From: Xiphophorus maculatus
Taxonomy: Eukaryota > Chordata > Actinopteri > Cyprinodontiformes > Poeciliidae
Assembly (NCBI RefSeq): GCF_002775205.1
Contig: NC_036464.1
Span: 8,301,291-8,365,290, forward strand
Direction of reading: 5' to 3'
DNA length: 64,000 nt
The position numbers were made by a program, and so were the translations under genes. How positions within the stretch are numbered: position 1 is the stretch's first letter; each line of letters opens with the position of its first letter. This document shows positions 58,501 through 64,000 of the stretch, piece after piece. The notes under the pieces are model-generated. The model did not search any database. It saw only the letters and a list, made by a program, of their open reading frames with translations, and was not told the DNA's origin.

Positions 58501-61500
58501 TAAAAAATTTTAAAAGCCTTAAATGGTCATTTCTCTATTTTGGTTAAGAGTTTTTTTGGGGGTTTTTTTTTAGCTTTACATCATGTAAAGCTCAAATGAT
58601 GTAAATCAACATGCCTTGATGAAGAACAAGGTATGTTCCTCAACATTAGTTTATTTATCAAAAACATACCTTGATTTTTACTTTGATTCTTTCATGCCTG
58701 TTTGAGAAATCCTTTAATCTCCTTGATGACCCAACACAGCTGAGGAACGTCTTAAGACTGACGCCAATTTCAGGCCTTTGATATAAATAGCATTTTTATA
58801 ACAACTGTAGGCCACATAGTTACTTTATTGCGCTATAAAATGGATCCACGTGCCTGGGAAATGCATAACACTGACCCTTTAACCATCCTCTTTATCGTAC
58901 ATGGAGATGAGTTGCTGTAATTAGGTGTCATCCCCCAGCACTCATGGCAATGACTAAAGAGACACAAGTCTTTATACCCTAATTAATCAAAAAGTCATGG
59001 ATGACCAATCAGAAATTACCAGGAGGGGCAATAAATGTGTTCTGCACTATAAAGAGGGGTTGGCAGTGTGGTGGTCACTGTTTCTAATGAGCACTGCAGC
59101 AGGAAGAGCCCTCACAGCAGTGCCATCTATCTGCAAGGAGGCACCGTTTCAGGCTGGAGGCCAGAGTAAATTTTACTGTGGGCTGCAGATGAAGAAAAGA
59201 GTTCCGTTTTTTTCTGGGGTTGCTTATTTCCTCTGTTTTCTAAACTCCCTTTCTACCTTGTTTGCAGGTACCTGCAGGAGGTGGGTTACACAGACACCAT
59301 CTTGGATGTAAAGTCACAGAGGGTCCGAGCCCTGCTGGGTCTCGCCGGCGATGGAGCCGGCAAGACTGGAGAACGGATGAGCACGGAGCCTTCGGTCAAC
59401 GGGCCGAACTCGACACCAAAGGGGACCAGAGGGTGAGTATATGACAGTAATCCTGCATCTGTTGAGGACATGCTGTGAGATAATCAGTTTTAAGGAATCT
59501 GAGTGCAGAATTGATCCTTAGACACATCTAGATAAACAAACACTTTAGCCTATCTATAGATCTGTTTGTTCTGGGACAGAGCAGAGCTGGACTGTCCCAT
59601 CCAATTGGCTGCAGACAGATGATTAGCTCCTCGCTGCGGAGCTGCAAATGCACTTTATTCTGCTGTATTGTTTCAGTTTCATTATTTGCTCCAAGCTGCA
59701 AACATTTAGTTTAGAACAGGTCTTTCCAAGAAGTATCCCCCCATGTCTTTCATGCTTTTCTTTCAGTTTATTTTTATGTGATCCAACATGTTACAAAACA
59801 TCTCAGGAAACTTTGATCTCTGCGGTTTATGTCGCCAACATCTTCCAGATAATCAGTGTTTTGCTCTTCGTACCGCCTGACGTTCCCAGTTGGGGCTGGA
59901 TTAGTGACTCTATATTTATTTTGATTATTTAGTAATGTCTTTCTAATTGTCCTTGTTAACATGAATACATGGTATAATGTTTATATTAGTTTGTTATTTA
60001 AATCTTGCCTGCTCTATCAGCTCCTTCCTCGCACTAAGCAACAATTGTAAATAAGAAGTTGTTCTTAATCTGTCCTGCATTTTTTAATAAAGGTTAAATA
60101 AAGATGTAGCTGATGATTGTCTTAATAATAATTGACAGACAACAGAAATGCCAAACTGCCAAGAGGTTCATTACTTTGACTGTCTTGTTGAAATAGCATA
60201 ACTGGATGTTTCTTGTTAGTTATTATTTAGTATTTCAACAGATCATGGCATATACGGTTTGTTTTGCAAACTTAAATCAGAATGATGCTGTTACTTTATC
60301 CACTATCAGCTCCACCATGCTGGGGCAATATTTGTCAAAATAATATCAAAATATCAGGATAAAACCAAATGATATAAATATGGCTCACCAGCTCAGATGG
60401 TTGAATCAGATGGAGTCTTTATTTGCAATCAGAGAAAAATAAAAAGTGATAAATGTCCTTTAAGGATAAAATGTTTTAAACACAATGTATTTGTCTTTAA
60501 TAAACAGACTTGCATTTTCTTTCATTTCTTAGTAAGAATAATTATATCTATGCATCCACTTAAACACAGAAGATGTTTGTTCTTCCAGATCTGCTTTTAG
60601 TGAATTTATTGAACTTAGCTAAACACAGCAGGCATTTTTAAAGAAGGCGTGACCCAAATCTTGCTCTTATTGTGAGAAAACACAAAAATGTGTCAATTTT
60701 TTTAAATTGAACTAAAAACAATTTGCAAAAAGAGAAATGAGCAAAATTTCTTTGCATCAGATTCACAATGATACACACATCTCTGCCCTACTAATAACAT
60801 CTGATAACCTTATATATTTAATTAAAATACTGCAGGCTTTGATTATTTATATATGTTTCTTGAAATAGTTTTTTTTTGTACATGTGGGTTTGTTTTGGCC
60901 CATGTGTTTGGACACCACTGTCTTTATGATTCATGAAGGTATTACATTTAATTCTTAAAGATTTTTAGAAGTTTTAAACACAAAGAAATCCTGGTTGTCA
61001 TTATTACTATTTTTATTTATATATTTTTACGTAAGGTTCTGATTTTAAAAATTAGATCCTGATAGCTGCTAAAGGAAAAAGTTTGAAAATTAGATTTTGA
61101 CATTCTGATTAATTTTGTCCTTGCGTTATCATAGAATGTTATAGAGTACAGATATCAAGGTTCAAGCTTCCCCATCGTTATAACTCAGGTTTTTCTAACT
61201 TGGACTTTTCCGTTTGACTAGCACCATTTTCAAAACATGGAAACATGTTTTTTTTTTTAATTTTAAGCATAAAATCCGTCGTGCTTGTTATTGTAGAGAC
61301 TAAATCGATAAATGAAACTCTGATTCATTTATTGCTCGGCCATGTTGATGTGTTGGTATAAATAAAAAGCCCTGGGGTCGTGTAAATCAAATCCATGAGC
61401 GCTATGTGTTTTGGGAACTGTTTTGATAAAAGTATTTTTGTCTGTGCAGAAAAGCTGAGCTTTCTGACACAAGCGCTGTGCTGGAGGCCTTCAAATTCAT

Positions 61501-62920
61501 CGAGAATGCAGACTTCAGTGATGAAGATGAGGAGGAAGACAGCGACGGGAAAGACAGGACTAATGTGGAATCCAGGACTGTAAGGAACCTGTCTACCTTG
61601 TTACGTCAAAACAGTTTAGCTTGGTCCAGGATGTTCATGGAGAGTAAAGAAACTAAACTCTTCCTCAGATTGTGCGAAAAAAGCCCTCATCGTCGTCGTC
61701 ATCATCTCCAGCCAGTATGGACACCAGTGAGGATCCCGACACAAAGGAGGCCCTGAAGGACTTCGACTTCCTGTCGAATCCTGACGAGATGGACACGTCA
61801 TCAGAGTCCCGGGGGACCGGAGACGGCACTGACTGGGGTGAGTCTGAGACATCAGAAACGGTCAGAGTCAACAACATGAAAAACTGATGAGAACACATCA
61901 CTTATTGTTTGATGCAGTTATCTTAAAATGTTTCTAACAGTTTGGTGATGTTTCTGGAGTCTTCATTCATAAATCACGCTGTGGTCATGAACCATGACTG
62001 CCTCTGTTTAACCCACAGTTTGTCTTCCACTGTGTTCCCATAGCCAGCCCACTCTGTGTCTTTCACTCGTTTCCACCCAGATCAATATCAGCCTTAAAAA
62101 AAATACGTAGTAGCTCGCAAAAGTATTCGCAACCTAAAAAATATTTTTTTTTCTTGTTACAACCATAAACTTCAGTGTGGTTTATTGGGATTTTATATGA
62201 TAAACCAGCAAAAGTAATGCATAATTAATGTCTTTCAAACATTTTTCTTTACAATTACATAGGTCTGAAATGATTAATCAGATTAATCGTGATGACTCAA
62301 TTATTGAAATAATGATCAATTAATTTTTTAATCTAGTAATTGTGAACTGTATTATAATAACCTTCAAAAAGTTTCATGTTTCTACTTACAAAAATAAACT
62401 GAAAATGATTTTATTTCCACATGAGTTGTGCACTAATGTGTTTTGTTCTGTGACATAAATGCCCATTAAATTACATGAAAGTTTCTGGTTGTAACGTGAC
62501 AAAATGCAAACAAATTCAATACGTTAGGAAAGAACTATGTGAAAAAAAATCTTTTTTAATGCTTAAAAATCTGACTGTTCCTGAATTCGATTAATTCTTC
62601 ACCCAACAGTAGTTCTTAACAGAACACAATTCTAGTAAAGAAAAAAATATGAGGAGAATCTGGAGAATCCTATTAGTCTAGTTGTTTAAAACCCACCAAC
62701 TCAGTAAAACCTCTGGTTCCTGAGAGAGGCCTGCATCTGCAGCTCAGCCTCTCGTCGGCCATGCAGCTCCTCAACAGCCTCTCGGTCTGGTTTTTGTTCC
62801 CCTGTGTAGACAAGGACGAGCAGGGTCCCGTTTCTGAGGCCTGGGATGTGGACCCGGGAGTGATAAACAAACTCAAGGAGCAGTACAAAAAGGAGCGCAA
62901 GGGGAAAAAGGGGGTGAAGA
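37591..62920 (+). CDS. strn: Striatin, N-terminal part; 8 exons (348 codons), continues beyond window
   Basis: Striatin is a cytoplasmic scaffold and regulatory B''' subunit of PP2A in STRIPAK complexes. Exons: 37591-37803, 52120-52223, 54088-54161, 56968-57046, 59268-59432, 61450-61579, 61669-61837, 62810-62920; all phases match. [11 protein letters not shown] is the vertebrate striatin start and the ATG has a good context (GGCCATGG). Residues 48-56 (FLQHEWARF) are the caveolin-binding motif. About 55-110 is the coiled coil for dimerisation and PP2A binding. About 148-166 ([16 protein letters not shown]) is the calmodulin-binding helix. Acidic and serine-rich linker follows, then EALKDFDFL and [15 protein letters not shown]. 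The WD40 repeats lie past the window. The neighbour heatr5b and the N terminus favour strn over strn3 or strn4. Confidence 0.95.
38563..39135. repeat. Interspersed repeat copy B (GGTGGGTAGTAAC family)
   Basis: Starts with AGAGGTGGGTAGTAACTCG and TTTTTACTTTTACTTGAGTA, and ends with TACTTCAGTAAAAATATACT; this is typical of a very common teleost repeat. A shorter relative is at 11615. The 128-codon frame inside it lacks any domain. Confidence 0.6.
41759..41781 (+). repeat. Uninterrupted G23 tract
   Basis: Twenty-three consecutive G residues in strn intron 1. It could form a G-quadruplex in DNA or pre-mRNA. The exact length may be unreliable because such runs are hard to sequence. Confidence 0.9.
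42015..42125. repeat. Possible diverged relic of the CAGGGGTGGGCA element
   Basis: GCCTGGTCCTTGAGGCTCACTGCCCTGCATGTTTTAG resembles the body of the intact element at 57284, but with many changes and no second end. Confidence 0.35.
42386..42493. repeat. Nested hairpin cluster (CTGCATCTCT/AGAGATGCAG)
   Basis: Arms 42391-42410 and 42431-42450 are a perfect 20-bp inverted repeat with a 20-nt loop. A second copy of the left arm (42461-42470) pairs with 42481-42489. The flank GATTG before the first arm is mirrored by CAATC after the last. Confidence 0.9.
45533..45562. repeat. Perfect 14-bp palindrome with 2-nt spacer
   Basis: AGTGCCCACCACAG, spacer GG, then CTGTGGTGGGCACT. It is much more GC-rich than its surroundings. 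GTGGGCAC is repeated once more directly after. Confidence 0.9.
50657..50939 (-). pseudogene. Decayed exon-like open frame, possibly from a SWIM zinc-finger transposon gene
   Basis: On the minus strand a 68-codon frame begins [16 protein letters not shown] and ends at VHVTFAFAR. After a one-base frame change it continues [17 protein letters not shown] to AYCSCKAG, followed by GTAAGT, which looks like a splice donor. The end with CSC resembles the start of a SWIM-type zinc finger found in repeated fish genes (some with YqaJ-like nuclease domains). The identification is tentative. The frame break suggests a dead copy. Confidence 0.4.
55480..56135. repeat. Tc1-like and related relics in strn intron 3
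   Basis: ATTATTTTCTTGGGATTTTA and then TGTGATAGAACAACAAAATG match the left part of the fish Tc1-like family. Near 56040 GACTGGGCCCGAGGTTTGCC followed by CCTAAACATACAGCCAGAG matches its middle. A piece at about 55740-55860 resembles the body of the element at 57284. All are fragmentary. Confidence 0.5.
57276..57515. mobile_element. Intact miniature hAT-type element with perfect 40-bp TIRs and 8-bp TSD
   Basis: The element runs from 57284 (CAGGGGTGGGCAC...) to 57507 (...GTGCCCACCCCTG), 224 bp. The first 40 bp (57284-57323) and the last 40 bp (57468-57507) are exact reverse complements. GTTTAGAG is duplicated on both sides (57276-57283 and 57508-57515). An 8-bp duplication is the hallmark of hAT transposases. 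It is non-coding and lies in strn intron 4. Confidence 0.92.
57892..58360. mobile_element. Miniature element with TTAAAGC termini in strn intron 4
   Basis: The left end TTAAAGCAACAGTATGTAAC and the right end GTTACAGTCTGCAGCTTTAA are near-perfect inverted repeats of 20 bp. The 470-bp interior is non-coding. The termini match a repeat type common in teleosts. Confidence 0.65.
58572..58592. repeat. 10-bp hairpin
   Basis: AGCTTTACAT, spacer C, ATGTAAAGCT; perfect arms, just after a T-rich run. Confidence 0.85.
60045..60112. repeat. Relic of a common teleost repeat tail
   Basis: GTAAATAAGAAGTTGTTCTT and then AATAAAGGTTAAATAAAG match the tail of a repeat widespread in fish. A short fragment in strn intron 5 (59433-61449); the rest of that intron shows nothing I can name. 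Confidence 0.5.
62100..62530. repeat. Tc1-like transposon relic in strn intron 7
   Basis: AAAAGTATTCGCAACC and TTTATTGGGATTTTATATGA match the left end of the fish Tc1-like family. Near 62490 GTTGTAACGTGACAAAATGC is the same motif inverted, consistent with two ends of one decayed element. Confidence 0.55.
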
Positions 62921-64000
62921 GTAAGTGCCGATAGACATTGCTGCCTCCTTCAGTCTCTTCTCTCTGCAGAGCCTGACTTTTCTGAGCTCGATCAAAATGC
63001 CTCCGATCAAAAGAGAGCATCTTTTTTCATCTCCTCCTCTAGCCGCTCCTTCCTTTGTCTCTCTCTGTTCTTTGTTTTCCAGTTAGTGCTTGCAAATGCC
63101 ATTAAATCCCCTCCCATATGAAGTGTAATGCTTGATGCATGTCTTGTCTGTTGCATTTGTTTGTTTCCCTTCATTTCATCTTCACACTATCATCTCGTCT
63201 TTGTTAAATGTTAGCAACTAAGTAACACTTTGTGTCAGTAAAGCATTCCGTCTCCTTTCTGGGCTTTTAGCCATCTCTGTAGACATCTGTTTCTCTGTCT
63301 TTGTAGCCATAACAACATAATGATCTTCATTGATGTCCTTGTCCACCTGCCATGTTGATACTCCAGTAGCAAATAATATAGCTGCTGATATAGATTAACA
63401 GCCAATAGAAGCTTTTTTGAGAAGTGACTTAGCTGAGTAATAAGATTGCTCTCAGATTAAAAACTCACTTAAATCTTGTTTACCAACTGAGAGCTCTTAC
63501 ATGTTCCATGCAGACTTTTCCTTCTTTGATTGATCATGAGATCAACAACGTACTTCAACTCCTTTTTTTTTCTCAAACTTTTTTCGCTTTCATTTCTCCT
63601 GTTATGATCTAACAGAAATCCTAAGATTTTTCTTCACTCTTTTGGTGCTTTATCACTTTGGTGTTCATGTGGAGAGACTTTCTAGCTGAAAGTGGAGTTA
63701 AAATATCAAAGACCACTGACTGACAAGCACAAGGCTGCCTTTTACTAAACTAAGATTTATTTTTAAAGGCTTGTTGGGACATGTAGTTGGATTTCATGAG
63801 TTAAGTCATTAAGTCTCATTTCCAGCAGGTGCATGAAGCTAAATAGATAATAGATGTAAAAGTTCACACAAAAATTTCTTCAAGAAGTGTACAGAATCCA
63901 AAAGTCAATTTGCTGAAAGAATAACATTCAGAGCAGCAATTAAGCCAAAACTCTAAAAAGAATATACATTTTGCATTTAAAGTAAAATAAATAAAATTAA
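62921..64000 (+). other. strn: strn intron 8 (partial)
   Basis: Follows the donor A|GTAAGT at 62921. AT- and pyrimidine-rich; I see no exon with a striatin-like translation up to the end of the window. Confidence 0.6.

Noticed and set aside
61616..61901. Minus-strand open frames opposite strn exon 7
   Set aside because: Shadow frames of a real plus-strand exon; Asp/Ser-rich translations come from the serine-codon repeat.
37591..62920. strn3 or strn4 as alternative identity
   Set aside because: The [11 protein letters not shown] start and the neighbour heatr5b point to strn; the WD40 part would settle it but lies outside the window.

Overview
This window is nuclear DNA of a ray-finned fish, most likely a percomorph teleost. 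It contains intron-rich vertebrate genes with GT-AG splicing, an AT-rich background, and many relics of teleost-type SINEs, Tc1-like elements and miniature hAT-type elements. I see no bacterial, phage or CRISPR features. Four genes occupy it, two on each strand. I rebuilt all four exon by exon; in every case the phases join without a frame break.

Left part, minus strand: eif2ak2 (PKR, the interferon-induced dsRNA-activated eIF2alpha kinase) runs from its ATG at 8628 to a stop at 337. It has 19 coding exons and encodes 689 aa with THREE dsRNA-binding domains, a linker and a full kinase domain. A perfect interferon-stimulated response element lies about 110 bp upstream of its ATG. gpatch11 (G-patch protein, 258 aa, 8 exons) runs from 12226 to 9639. 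It sits head to head with heatr5b across a compact, apparently bidirectional promoter.

Middle, plus strand: heatr5b (HEAT-repeat trafficking protein of the aftiphilin/AP-1 pathway) has a non-coding first exon near 12585 and 35 coding exons from 14410 to 35843, giving 2050 aa. It is complete and contains one GC-AG intron.

Right part, plus strand: strn (striatin, the STRIPAK/PP2A scaffold) starts at 37591. Only its first 8 coding exons (348 codons) lie in the window. They carry the caveolin-binding, coiled-coil and calmodulin-binding regions; the WD40 propeller lies beyond base 64000. Its first intron is 14.3 kb.

The set eif2ak2-gpatch11-heatr5b-strn matches the neighbourhood on human 2p22, so this is a conserved vertebrate block and not a newly acquired island. 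The genes do not form one pathway: antiviral translation control, nuclear G-patch function, AP-1 trafficking and phosphatase scaffolding are neighbours by ancestry. The most interesting points are in the fish PKR (three dsRBDs built from one duplicated two-exon module, an altered activation loop, an altered glycine loop, opposite orientation to human) and in several well-preserved transposon or palindrome structures inside introns. I did not find convincing evidence of a wholly new biological system.
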